47,545 bases of DNA from positions 1 through 47,545 of the forward strand of contig JAZRUW010000019.1 of the NCBI GenBank assembly GCA_045652745.1. Reading direction: 5' to 3'. The DNA is from RGIG2041 sp045652745 (GTDB lineage Bacteria > Bacillota > Clostridia > UBA1381 > UMGS1253). The position numbers and the translations under genes were made by a program. Positions 9,028 through 16,785 of this stretch are shown piece after piece. The first letter of the stretch is position 1. Each line of letters starts with the position of its first letter. Below the pieces are notes generated by a model. That model did not search any database. It was not told where the DNA came from and saw only the letters and a list, made by a program, of their open reading frames with translations.

Positions 9028-9252
9028 CATTTACGATGCAACGCATCCGCCGCCCTTGTGCAAAGGGAGGTGTCACGGCGTTTCGCCGTGACGGAGGGAT
9101 TGTTTTGTCCTACCGGACGGGCCTACTTTTGAATGCAAAAGTAGCAAAACATAGGGGGGGAGTTGCGATTCTCTCCCTATAACCCCCTTAAAACGGCTTG
9201 GGTGGGATTGCATCCCCCCAAGATCCCCTGCCACACGCCGCAGGTTTGTGCG
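9028..9252. repeat. 225-bp structured repeat, copy B
   Basis: Second copy of the element at 7755-7979, differing at scattered positions and in a G-run (seven G instead of five). The three hairpins are kept, except for one base change in the third. The two copies flank the ylbJ-like gene as direct repeats. Confidence 0.85.
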
Positions 9253-9262
9253 GTATTACAAA

Positions 9263-9298
9263 CCAACACCGTAGGGCAATGATTCATCATTGCCGTTA
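9263..9298. repeat. Dispersed palindromic repeat (copy 2)
   Basis: ccaacaccgtagggcaatga... with the palindrome ggcaatgattcatcattgcc matches the module at 350-384 with one base change. It lies directly upstream of yqfC. Confidence 0.75.
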
Positions 9299-9331
9299 TT
9301 TTGCAAATCATTTAAATTTCCGAGGTTTTAT

Positions 9332-9631
9332 ATGAAAAAGAAAAACAACCAACATCTCAAAAAAGGGTTTACGGAGCGCGTGAGCGAAACGCTGGATTTG
9401 CCCAAAACGCTGACAATGCACCTGCCGCGATTGATTTTAACCGGTCATCGCGAGGTGTACATGGAAAACTACCGCGGCATTGTCGCCTACGGCCAAGATT
9501 TTCTTTTGCTCGCCACGCCGGCAAAGCATGTGCGCATTTGCGGCAAATGCCTATCTATCCGCGCCATCGCCGGCGAAGCCATCACCGTTGAAGGCGAAAT
9601 TGATTCCGTTTCCTTTGAAGGCGGTGTGTAA
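9332..9631 (+). CDS. yqfC: Sporulation protein YqfC
   Basis: This 99-aa protein matches the YqfC family of sporulation proteins: a basic N-terminus, then LPRLILTGHREVYMENYRGI and a short beta-rich domain ending in SVSFEGGV. YqfC is made in the mother cell under sigma-E in Bacillus; its biochemical role is unknown. The start at MKKKNNQH is supported by CGAGG about 8 nt upstream; an in-frame upstream ATG lies inside repeat DNA and has no ribosome binding site. The stop codon abuts the start of yqfD, so the two are co-translated. Confidence 0.85.
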   Translation: MKKKNNQHLKKGFTERVSETLDLPKTLTMHLPRLILTGHREVYMENYRGIVAYGQDFLLLATPAKHVRICGKCLSIRAIAGEAITVEGEIDSVSFEGGV

Positions 9632-10825
9632 ATGATTATCCGTTTCATTCACTTTCTGCGCGGCTCGGTACTGCTGCTCGTTTCGGGTCAGTTTGTCGAG
9701 CGGTTTATTAATTTATGTCTGCATCACGGTATCTTTTTATGGGACATCCGCAAAGACGGCGAAACACACACGCGCCTGCGCATGAGCGTGCGTGCGTTTC
9801 AATCCGTGCGCCCGATTGCACGCAAAACACACACGCGTGTGAAAATTCTCGAAAAGCGCGGTCTGCCGATTTATCTGGCAAAATGCAGACGGCGCACCGG
9901 CTTTTTAATCGGAATTTTGACGGCGGCAATTTTTCTCTATGCGGCCTCGCTTTGCATCTGGTCGGTGGAAATCGCGCCGACCGAGCGCGTGGACGAAAGC
10001 GAAATCCGCACGGCGCTAGCCGAGCTGGGCTTGCGCCCCGGTGCGCTCAAAAGCCGCATTGCACCGCGCGAAATCAAGGACAAGGCACTTTTAAAATTAG
10101 ACGAATTAAGCTGGCTTTGGGTCGATGTGCGCGGTGTGCGCGCACAGGTGCGTGTGCTCGAAAAACGGCCTGCACCGGAAATCCTCTCCACCGAGCCTTG
10201 CGACATTGTGGCAGAGCGCGACGGCATTATTTGCGAAATTGTCGCCACCGAAGGGCAAACGAAGGTGCAGGTCGGCGACACGGTACTGCGCGGTCAGCTT
10301 TTAATCAGCGCGGTATTTACCAGCGAGCGCGAGGGCGTTGCAGCGCGCTACACGCATGCATCCGGACAGGTGTTTGCACGCACATGGTATGAGGCAAGTG
10401 TGAAAGCAAACGCAAAGCAAATACTTAAAAAATATACTGAGCAAACGCACACGCATCGACGGTTAAAGCTCGGCAATTGGGTTTTACCCCTGAGCAAACA
10501 AAATAACATCCCGTTTGACAAGTGTGATTTAAAAAAAGAAAGCCACGACTGGGTGATTTTCGGCAAATACACGGGGATTTCCTATCAGACGGACACATAC
10601 ATGGAATACGTACCGGAGGCGCGCGAGCGCACGGCGCAGGAAATTGCGCAAGCGGCAGAAAAAGAACTCGATGCACAAATTCAGGATATGCTGTTTGATA
10701 AAGCGGCCGCGCGTATGGATGCACGCACTGATGTTGTGCAAAACGGCGACGGCACATTCACCGTCACACGCACGGCGGAGTTCAAAGAACAGATTGGAAA
10801 ACAGGTGGAGGTGACAGGGCAATGA
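9632..10825 (+). CDS. yqfD: Sporulation protein YqfD
   Basis: This 397-aa protein has YqfD family length and layout: an N-terminal region with RPIARKTHTRVKI, one transmembrane segment at about residues 89-110 (TGFLIGILTAAIFLYAASL), then a large external domain with a POTRA-like FtsQ/DivIB resemblance. YqfD is a sigma-E dependent membrane protein needed for sporulation in Bacillus. It follows yqfC with no gap. The last codons (..VTGQ stop) fall inside a dispersed palindromic repeat, so the repeat has supplied the natural end of the protein. Assignment rests on the neighbourhood and the membrane layout. Confidence 0.85.
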   Translation: MIIRFIHFLRGSVLLLVSGQFVERFINLCLHHGIFLWDIRKDGETHTRLRMSVRAFQSVRPIARKTHTRVKILEKRGLPIYLAKCRRRTGFLIGILTAAIFLYAASLCIWSVEIAPTERVDESEIRTALAELGLRPGALKSRIAPREIKDKALLKLDELSWLWVDVRGVRAQVRVLEKRPAPEILSTEPCDIVAERDGIICEIVATEGQTKVQVGDTVLRGQLLISAVFTSEREGVAARYTHASGQVFARTWYEASVKANAKQILKKYTEQTHTHRRLKLGNWVLPLSKQNNIPFDKCDLKKESHDWVIFGKYTGISYQTDTYMEYVPEARERTAQEIAQAAEKELDAQIQDMLFDKAAARMDARTDVVQNGDGTFTVTRTAEFKEQIGKQVEVTGQ

Positions 10826-10885
10826 TTTATCATTGCCCTGGTTTGTGCGGAATTTGCGGCAGGAGCAAGCCCCTGCCCTACAAAC
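10817..10885. repeat. Dispersed repeat modules overlapping the yqfD stop codon (copy 3)
   Basis: The palindrome gggcaatgatttatcattgccc (10817-10838) is followed by the gcggcaggagcaagcccctg module (10856-10885). Both occur together at 311-384, in the opposite order. The first includes the yqfD stop TGA and forms a perfect hairpin. Confidence 0.75.
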
Positions 10886-10915
10886 TGCGTTTGCAATTCA
10901 TTTTTTAAAAAACTA

Positions 10916-10944
10916 TTGCTACATCCGGAAAAACAGTTTATAAT
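10916..10944 (+). promoter_or_regulatory. Sigma-A promoter of phoH-ybeY-era
   Basis: TTGCTA, 17 bases, TATAAT. Start of transcription is expected near 10951, about 30 nt before the phoH start codon. It separates phoH, ybeY and era from the sporulation genes in front. Confidence 0.65.
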
Positions 10945-10981
10945 ATAGGATAGAGAATTATGTACTAAGGATGTGACGTTT

Positions 10982-11971
10982 GTGACGGAAATGCTTTTTT
11001 CGCTTCCTGCGGATGTGGATGTGTCGGCACTGTTCGGCAGCTTTGATTGCAACATCCGTTTGATGGAAAAAGAACTGAACGTAAAAATACTCAGCCGCGA
11101 GGATGAATTGAAGGTCATCGGTGAAGGCGGCAATGTGGAAAATGCACTCAAGGTGCTGCACAGTCTGTGCCAATACATTCAACGCGGCGAAGCATTAAAT
11201 GAGCAAAATATTCTCTACACCATTTCCATGGTAGAGGACGGGCTTGAACAGACGCTCGGTAATTTCAGTGACGATGTGGTATGCATCAGCGCAAAGGGCA
11301 AACCCATCAAATCCAAAACCGTCGGACAAAAAAAATATATTGAAGCAGTCAAAAAGGCTGTCATCACCTTCGGCATCGGCCCTGCCGGCACGGGTAAAAC
11401 CTATCTTGCGGTAGCTGCCGCCGTAATGGCGTTTCGAAACAAAGAGGTCAGCCGCATTATTTTAACCCGTCCTGCCGTAGAGGCCGGTGAAAAGCTCGGC
11501 TTTCTGCCGGGCGATTTGCAGATGAAGGTCGACCCGTATCTGCGCCCGCTCTACGATGCGATGTACGACATGCTCGGTGCGGAAAGTTACCAAAAATATT
11601 TGGAGCGCGGCATGATTGAGGTGGCACCGCTGGCGTACATGCGCGGCCGCACGCTCGACGATGCGTTTATTATCCTCGACGAGGCGCAAAATACCACGCC
11701 CGAACAGATGAAGATGTTTTTGACCCGTATCGGCTTCGGCTCGCGCGCTGTTGTGACGGGCGATATTACGCAGATTGACCTGCCGGACGGTAAAAAATCC
11801 GGACTCAAAGAGGCGGTAAAAATTCTTAAAAACATTGACGATATCGAATTTTGCTACTTGACGGAAAAGGACGTTGTCCGCCATCCGCTGGTGCAAAAGA
11901 TTATCAAGGCGTACGAAAAAGCCGAGATGGAAAAAGAAAGAAAGCGTGCCGAAGCACAAAACAGGAGATAA
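10982..11971 (+). CDS. phoH: PhoH-family ATPase/RNA helicase-like protein
   Basis: This 329-aa cytoplasmic PhoH-like protein has an N-terminal KH-like part, then a P-loop ATPase with Walker A GPAGTGKT (near residue 138), the family signature TRPAVEAGEKLGFLPGDLQ, Walker B FIILDEAQN and the sensor VVTGD. PhoH proteins are linked to RNA metabolism and stress, and are regularly found next to ybeY. The GTG start of MTEMLFSLP is preferred because AAGGA lies about 10 nt upstream; a GTG three codons earlier would sit on top of that box. Only 3 nt separate it from ybeY. Confidence 0.9.
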   Translation: MTEMLFSLPADVDVSALFGSFDCNIRLMEKELNVKILSREDELKVIGEGGNVENALKVLHSLCQYIQRGEALNEQNILYTISMVEDGLEQTLGNFSDDVVCISAKGKPIKSKTVGQKKYIEAVKKAVITFGIGPAGTGKTYLAVAAAVMAFRNKEVSRIILTRPAVEAGEKLGFLPGDLQMKVDPYLRPLYDAMYDMLGAESYQKYLERGMIEVAPLAYMRGRTLDDAFIILDEAQNTTPEQMKMFLTRIGFGSRAVVTGDITQIDLPDGKKSGLKEAVKILKNIDDIEFCYLTEKDVVRHPLVQKIIKAYEKAEMEKERKRAEAQNRR

Positions 11972-11974
11972 AGC

Positions 11975-12463
11975 ATGAAAGCAGAAATTATATTTGAAAA
12001 TGAACAGGACGCCATCCCAATTGCGGACGGACTGTATGATTTAATTGAACGTGTGGTAGATACCGTCCTCACACAGGAAGAATTTGGTCGCGACTGCGAG
12101 GTGTCCGTCCTGTTTACCGATGACGAGCAAATCCGCAGCTACAATCACGAGCACCGCGGCATCGACAAGGCCACGGACGTACTTTCCTTCCCTATGCTCG
12201 AATATGACGAGGATGGCGAAATCATCAGCGAAGACATAGAGTTTGGCGATGTGCTTTTGCTCGGCGATATTGTTTTAAGCTTGGAGCATGCCAAAGCGCA
12301 GGCGGAAGAATACGGCCACTCCTTTGAGCGCGAGGTCGGCTTTTTGACGGCGCACTCCGTGTTGCATCTGCTCGGCTACGACCACGAAGACGATGAAGAA
12401 AGCCGGCTTGAGATGCGTTCAAAAGAAGAAAAAGCGCTTAGCGCGCTTGGTTTAACGAGGTAG
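11975..12463 (+). CDS. ybeY: Endoribonuclease / rRNA maturation factor YbeY
   Basis: This 162-aa protein carries the YbeY zinc-site motif H-x3-H-x5-H (His127, His131 and His137 in HSVLHLLGYDH). Upstream lies the conserved segment RGIDKATDVLSFP. YbeY matures the 3' end of 16S rRNA and takes part in ribosome quality control. A GGAGA box precedes the ATG. In many Firmicutes dgkA and cdd lie between ybeY and era; here era follows after 4 nt. Confidence 0.95.
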   Translation: MKAEIIFENEQDAIPIADGLYDLIERVVDTVLTQEEFGRDCEVSVLFTDDEQIRSYNHEHRGIDKATDVLSFPMLEYDEDGEIISEDIEFGDVLLLGDIVLSLEHAKAQAEEYGHSFEREVGFLTAHSVLHLLGYDHEDDEESRLEMRSKEEKALSALGLTR

Positions 12464-12467
12464 ACAA

Positions 12468-13358
12468 ATGGAAAATAAAAACTTTAAATCGGGGTTTGTC
12501 ACCATCATCGGCAGTCCGAATGTCGGCAAATCCACCCTGCTCAATCACATTGTCGGGCAGAAAATTGCCATCATTTCCAACAAGCCGCAGACAACGAGAA
12601 ATACAATCCTCGCCATCTATTCCGACGAAAACCGCCAGATTGTGTTTACGGACACGCCGGGCATTCACAAGGCACGCACAAAACTCGGTGAGTACATGGT
12701 ACGCGCGGCAAAAGAGTCCATTGACGAAATGGATGTAATTTTGTTCGTGCTCGATGCAACGCGTCCCGTAACGGAAAATGATTTAGAGATTGCCGAAAGC
12801 ATCAAAAAATCCGGCATTCCGGCAATTCTGGTTTTAAACAAAATTGATTTGATGAACAAAGACGATTTACTGCCGCTGATTGCCAAGTTTAGCGAAAACG
12901 GTGATTTCAAGGCGATTATTCCCATCAGCGCGTTGCGCTCCAACGGTATCGACCGCCTGCTCGACGAACTGACGGCGCTTTTGCCGGAAGGTATTGCATT
13001 TTATCCGGAAGAAATGGTCACCGACCAACCGGAAAAGCAAATCGCCGCAGAAATCATCCGTGAAAAGCTGCTGTGGCTTTTAGACAAAGAAGTGCCGCAC
13101 GGCATTGCGATTGAAATTGAAGCTATGAAAGAAAAAGAAAACATTACCGAAATCAGTGCGGTCATTTACTGCGAAAAGGCTTCGCACAAGGGCATCATCA
13201 TCGGCAAAAACGGCACGGTGCTCAAAAAAGTCGGCGAAAAAGCGCGCATCGACATTGAGCGTATGCTCGACCAAAAGGTGTTTTTGCAGCTTTGGGTAAA
13301 GGTAAAAAATGACTGGCGTAACAACAATTACTTAATTAAAAATTTCGGTTACGAATAA
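12468..13358 (+). CDS. era: GTPase Era, 16S rRNA-binding assembly factor
   Basis: This full-length Era (296 aa) has G1 GSPNVGKS at 15-22, G3 DTPGIH, G4 NKID, and a C-terminal KH domain with the loop GIIIGKNGTVLKKVG. Era binds the 3' end of 16S rRNA during 30S assembly at the cytoplasmic membrane. It is co-transcribed with phoH and ybeY, which act on the same rRNA end. The YqzL gene follows after about 60 nt. Confidence 0.97.
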   Translation: MENKNFKSGFVTIIGSPNVGKSTLLNHIVGQKIAIISNKPQTTRNTILAIYSDENRQIVFTDTPGIHKARTKLGEYMVRAAKESIDEMDVILFVLDATRPVTENDLEIAESIKKSGIPAILVLNKIDLMNKDDLLPLIAKFSENGDFKAIIPISALRSNGIDRLLDELTALLPEGIAFYPEEMVTDQPEKQIAAEIIREKLLWLLDKEVPHGIAIEIEAMKEKENITEISAVIYCEKASHKGIIIGKNGTVLKKVGEKARIDIERMLDQKVFLQLWVKVKNDWRNNNYLIKNFGYE

Positions 13359-13419
13359 TAAACGCTGCGAAAGCGAACTCTATTTATGTAACGATATTGC
13401 ATAAAGGAGAGACAAAAAT

Positions 13420-13521
13420 ATGCTTTCAAAATTCATGTGGGAACGATTTTTAAACTCCGGCTCAATTGATGATTATTTGGTTTTTAAAGAAACCGCACAA
13501 AATCCTTCACACGACGTGTGA
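13420..13521 (+). CDS. yqzL: YqzL-like small protein, 33 aa
   Basis: A very short gene with a good AAGGAGA box 8-9 nt before the ATG. The product begins MLSKFMWERFLNSGSIDDYL and continues VFKE. This matches the YqzL pattern (M..WK.F..TG.ID.YL..KE), and YqzL lies between era and recO in B. subtilis, exactly as here. Its function is unknown. The last six codons (NPSHDV) and the stop are built from the left arm and loop of a perfect terminator hairpin, so protein end and transcript end are encoded by the same bases. Confidence 0.8.
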   Translation: MLSKFMWERFLNSGSIDDYLVFKETAQNPSHDV

Positions 13522-13532
13522 AGGATTTTTTT
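13499..13532 (+). terminator. Terminator overlapping the yqzL coding end
   Basis: The 14-bp stem aaaatccttcacac/gtgtgaaggatttt with a 3-base loop is followed by T-rich sequence. It ends the phoH-yqzL transcript. recO starts 21 nt further on with no room for a full promoter, so recO needs read-through or a promoter inside yqzL. Confidence 0.8.
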
Positions 13533-13552
13533 AAGAATGGAGGTGGGTACAT

Positions 13553-14287
13553 ATGGAACCAATTTCGGCAGATGCGTTGGTGATTCGCCAGCAAAACTAC
13601 GGCGAAGCCGACAGAATTCTAACGTTATTTACCAAAGAATTCGGCATCGTCAGCGCTATCGCCAAGGGCGCAAGAAAATTTAAAAGCCATCAGGCAGGCG
13701 CGACCCAGCTGTTTTGCTACGGCCGTTTTCAGCTTGTACCCGGAAAAAATATGTATACCCTGCGCGGCGCGGTAGGCAAAGAAAGCTTTTTCGGCGTGGC
13801 CGCCTCCATTGAAAACTTAGCGCTCGCACAATATCTGTGCGATTTGGCGTATGCCGCCATCGGCCCGGATAATCCGGATGCACAGGTGTTGTCGCTTCTG
13901 CTCAATACCCTGCACCTGCTTTCCAAAGGCGAAAGGAACGCAGACATCCTCAAGGCGGTATATGAAATCAAGCTCTGTCAATGCGCAGGATTTGCACCAA
14001 ATACGGTTTGCTGTATGCGTTGCGGCGAAACCGAGCATTTAAATGCGCTCTCTCCCGCCATGGGTGGCACTCTGTGCGAAAACTGCAGTGCCGCGGATGC
14101 CGTATCGCTGTCCGCGCCAACCGTAAAAGCACTCGATTATATCTGCAATGCACCACTTGCCTCCAGTTTCGGTTTTACACTTAAAGACGGGTTTTTGTGC
14201 GAATTGTCCAAAATCTGTGAAAAATTTATTTTGTTTAATGTGGAAAATTACCCAAAGAGCCTTGACTATTATAAAAAAATCAAATAA
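13553..14287 (+). CDS. recO: DNA repair protein RecO
   Basis: This 244-aa RecO has an N-terminal OB fold with the typical start (ALVIRQQNYGEADRILTLFT) and the GARKFKS segment. A helical domain follows, with a four-cysteine zinc site (CMRC at about 153-156 and CENC about 20 residues later). RecO anneals SSB-coated single strands and loads RecA with RecR. A GGAGGTGG box lies before the ATG. The position after era and yqzL is the standard Firmicutes order. Confidence 0.95.
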   Translation: MEPISADALVIRQQNYGEADRILTLFTKEFGIVSAIAKGARKFKSHQAGATQLFCYGRFQLVPGKNMYTLRGAVGKESFFGVAASIENLALAQYLCDLAYAAIGPDNPDAQVLSLLLNTLHLLSKGERNADILKAVYEIKLCQCAGFAPNTVCCMRCGETEHLNALSPAMGGTLCENCSAADAVSLSAPTVKALDYICNAPLASSFGFTLKDGFLCELSKICEKFILFNVENYPKSLDYYKKIK

Positions 14288-14311
14288 ATTTGGTTTTTTT
14301 TGCAAAAAACG

Positions 14312-14341
14312 CTTTACTAATTTACCACAGTAAAGTATAAT
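14312..14341 (+). promoter_or_regulatory. Promoter of the amino acid ABC operon with inverted repeat in the spacer
   Basis: TTTACT, 17 bases, TATAAT (14336-14341). The inverted repeat CTTTACT...AGTAAAG (14312-14318 with 14329-14335) spans from the -35 element to the base before the -10 element. This is a position where a repressor would block polymerase. Confidence 0.55.
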
Positions 14342-14388
14342 GAGCCTACACCATTAAAAAACACATTTATTTATGGGAGGAAATTAAA

Positions 14389-15174
14389 ATGAAAAAGACA
14401 TTAGCAGTTGTATTGGCGCTTATAATGGCGCTGATGATGGTACTCACAGGTTGCGGCGGCGAAACAGTTACATCCGACGCGGATTACATCGCCGAGAAGG
14501 GTGAATTCATCGTTGGTATGACCATCTATGAGCCGATGAACTTCAAGGCTGAAGACGGTTCCTGGACAGGTTTCGACACAGAACTGACACAGATGGTAAG
14601 TGAAAAGCTCGGCCTCAACCCGACATTCGTTGAAATCGACTGGGACAACAAGTTCCCGGCACTTGCTTCCAAGAGCATCGACTGTATCTGGAACGGCATG
14701 ACCATCACAGACGAAGTTAAGCTCAACGCTGATGTTTCCAAGGCATATGTTAAGAACGCACAGGTTGTTGTTATGAACAAGGCAGTTGTTGCAAACTACG
14801 CTGACGTCGAAAGCCTCAAGGGTCTCAAGTTCGTTGCAGAATCCGGCTCCGCAGGTGAAAGCGCAATCGCTGATTGCGGTCTCGACGAAAACTACGTTGC
14901 AGTGCCGGCACAGACAGACGCATTGCTCGAAGTTATGAGCGGTTCCGCAGATGCTTGCGTAATCGACATCACCATGGCAAACGCTATGACCGGTGAAGGC
15001 ACAAGCTACGCTGACCTCGCTTCCGGCATCGAACTGACAAGCGAAGAATACGGTATCGCATTCCGCAAGGGTTCCGACATGACCGCAAAGGTAAATGCAG
15101 CACTTGACGAACTCAAGGCTGACGGTTCCTTGGAAGCACTTGCTGAGAAGTATCAGTTGACTCTGGCATTCTAA
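14389..15174 (+). CDS. Amino acid ABC transporter substrate-binding lipoprotein (SBP_bac_3)
   Basis: This 261-aa lipoprotein has signal peptide MKKTLAVVLALIMALMMV and lipobox LTGC, with Cys22 as the lipidated residue. The mature part is a family-3 periplasmic-type binding domain (FIVGMTIYEPMNFKAEDG; GFDTELTQMVSEKLG; VEIDWDNKFPALASKSIDC; ending in LADGSLEALAEKY-type sequence). It captures an amino acid outside the membrane and delivers it to the permease encoded next. Arginine, cystine or glutamine cannot be told apart by eye. Codon use is strongly biased, suggesting high expression. A strong hairpin follows the stop codon. Confidence 0.92.
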   Translation: MKKTLAVVLALIMALMMVLTGCGGETVTSDADYIAEKGEFIVGMTIYEPMNFKAEDGSWTGFDTELTQMVSEKLGLNPTFVEIDWDNKFPALASKSIDCIWNGMTITDEVKLNADVSKAYVKNAQVVVMNKAVVANYADVESLKGLKFVAESGSAGESAIADCGLDENYVAVPAQTDALLEVMSGSADACVIDITMANAMTGEGTSYADLASGIELTSEEYGIAFRKGSDMTAKVNAALDELKADGSLEALAEKYQLTLAF

Positions 15175-15198
15175 TTCAAGACACAAACATACAAATAC

Positions 15199-15231
15199 AA
15201 ATTAGAAGGCATACCGTATGCCTTCTAATTT
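15199..15231 (+). terminator. 15-bp perfect hairpin between binding protein and permease genes
   Basis: aaattagaaggcata pairs with tatgccttctaattt around a 3-base loop, followed by only a few T. It sits in the middle of an operon, so it likely acts as a partial terminator or mRNA-stabilising element that keeps binding-protein levels above the membrane parts. Confidence 0.65.
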
Positions 15232-15265
15232 GCTGTTTAAGCAACCTATGGGGGTTATGGATTTT

Positions 15266-15970
15266 ATGTTCATTCAAGTAAATTTAAGCCTGCTTGAAGG
15301 CTTTATTACGACAATTCGCATATTTGCGCTGACGCTTTTGTTTGCGCTGCCGCTCGGCCTGATTATCAGTTTCGGCTCCATGAGTAAGTTTCAGCCGCTC
15401 AAGTGGCTTGTAAAGACAATTATCTGGATTATCCGCGGTACACCGCTGATGCTCCAGCTCATTGCCATCTACTACGGTCCGGGCCTCATCGGCGTTTGGG
15501 CACAAAAGTTAGTGCTTGCAGGCTATGACAACGCCGTTTTGCAATGGCTGTCTACCTGGCACGTGTTTGACCGTTTCTTTGCGCTGATGCTTGCCTTTAT
15601 CATCAACTACGCCTGCTACTTTTCCGAAATCTTCCGCGGCGGTATCGAAAGTATTCCGCGCGGTCAGTATGAAGCAGGTCAGGTGCTCGGCATGACCAAA
15701 ACGCAGGTATTCTTCCGCGTGGTGCTGATGCAGGTGGTAAAACGCATTGTGCCGCCGATGAGCAACGAAATCATTACGCTCGTCAAGGATACTTCCCTTG
15801 CGCGTGTGGTGATGGTTTACGAAGTACTCTGGAATGCGCAGCGTTTCATCAAGTCCGACGGTCTTTTATGGCCGCTGTTCTACACCGCAGTATTCTATCT
15901 GCTCTTTAACGGCATCCTGACATTGCTGTTTGGTTGGATTGAAAAGAAAATGGACTACTACAAGGGTTAA
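15266..15970 (+). CDS. Amino acid ABC transporter permease (HisM/GlnP type)
   Basis: This protein of about 234 aa has the HisM-type layout: LSLLEGFITTIRIF, then RGTPLMLQLIAIYYG, and the EAA loop EAGQVLGMTKTQVFFRVVLMQ that contacts the ATPase. It has about five membrane segments. The start at MFIQVNLS is preferred because a GGGGGT box lies 11 nt upstream; the in-frame ATG at 15218 lies inside the hairpin without a ribosome binding site, and ATGs at 15248 and 15257 are less well placed. It is translated in series with the ATPase, whose start is 15 nt downstream. Confidence 0.9.
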   Translation: MFIQVNLSLLEGFITTIRIFALTLLFALPLGLIISFGSMSKFQPLKWLVKTIIWIIRGTPLMLQLIAIYYGPGLIGVWAQKLVLAGYDNAVLQWLSTWHVFDRFFALMLAFIINYACYFSEIFRGGIESIPRGQYEAGQVLGMTKTQVFFRVVLMQVVKRIVPPMSNEIITLVKDTSLARVVMVYEVLWNAQRFIKSDGLLWPLFYTAVFYLLFNGILTLLFGWIEKKMDYYKG

Positions 15971-15984
15971 GGAGGTGACGCACT

Positions 15985-16767
15985 GTGAACGTATTGGAAG
16001 TTAAGGATTTATATAAAAGTTTCGGTAAAACCGAAGTGTTAAAGGGCGTCAACTTCACGCTCGAAAGGGGCGAGGTGCTCACCATTATCGGCTCTTCGGG
16101 CAGCGGTAAAACAACCCTTTTACGCTGTTTAAACTTTTTAGAGCGCGCCGACAAAGGTCAAATCATCGTCAATGACGATGTGGTGTTTGATGCAGGTGAG
16201 CCGGAACCGAAAGCCTCGGTAACACGCATCAAGCAGCTTTCCTTCGGCCTGGTGTTCCAGTCATTTAATCTGTTTCCGCAGTACAACGTGCTCGAAAACG
16301 TAATGCTTGCGCCGCTTTTATTGGCAAAAGAAGATAAAAACTACAAAAAACACAGAAAAGAAGTTCACGCGGAAATCGAGCAGAATGCAAAGCGTCTCAT
16401 TGCGCGTGTCGGACTTGCCGAAAAGGAATCGAGCTATCCGTGCCAGCTTTCGGGCGGTCAGCAACAACGCGTAGCCATTGCGCGCGCCCTGGCAATGAAG
16501 CCGGAAATTCTTTGCTTTGACGAGCCGACGAGTGCACTTGACCCGGAGTTGACGGGCGAAGTGTTAAAGGTTATCCGCGGCTTGAAATCTTCCGATTCGA
16601 CCATGATTGTAGTTACACACGAAATGGAATTTGCCAGAAGCGTTGCCGACAAGGTTATCTTTATGGCAGACGGCATCATTGAAGAATGCGGTACACCGGA
16701 AGAGGTATTTGACCATCCGAAGAGTCCGAAAACACAGGCCTTCTTAAATAAAATTTCTGAGATTTAA
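15985..16767 (+). CDS. Amino acid ABC transporter ATP-binding protein (GlnQ type)
   Basis: This 260-aa ABC ATPase has Walker A GSSGSGKT, Q-loop FQSFNLFP, signature LSGGQQQR, Walker B ILCFDEPTSALD and switch histidine VVTHEM. The IEECGTPEEVF tail is typical of polar amino acid importers. GTG is the start codon, preceded by GGAGGTGA. A charged insertion of about 25 residues (KEDKNYKKHRKEVHAEIEQN) lies after the Q-loop and is longer than in GlnQ; it occurs in several clostridial relatives. It forms the importer with the two genes in front. Confidence 0.95.
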   Translation: MNVLEVKDLYKSFGKTEVLKGVNFTLERGEVLTIIGSSGSGKTTLLRCLNFLERADKGQIIVNDDVVFDAGEPEPKASVTRIKQLSFGLVFQSFNLFPQYNVLENVMLAPLLLAKEDKNYKKHRKEVHAEIEQNAKRLIARVGLAEKESSYPCQLSGGQQQRVAIARALAMKPEILCFDEPTSALDPELTGEVLKVIRGLKSSDSTMIVVTHEMEFARSVADKVIFMADGIIEECGTPEEVFDHPKSPKTQAFLNKISEI

Positions 16768-16785
16768 ATCAAGGGAGTTGTGATT

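Noticed and set aside
14401..15186. 261-codon minus-strand frame opposite the binding lipoprotein gene
   Set aside because: Exact mirror of a strongly codon-biased gene and very Cys-rich; no start signals.
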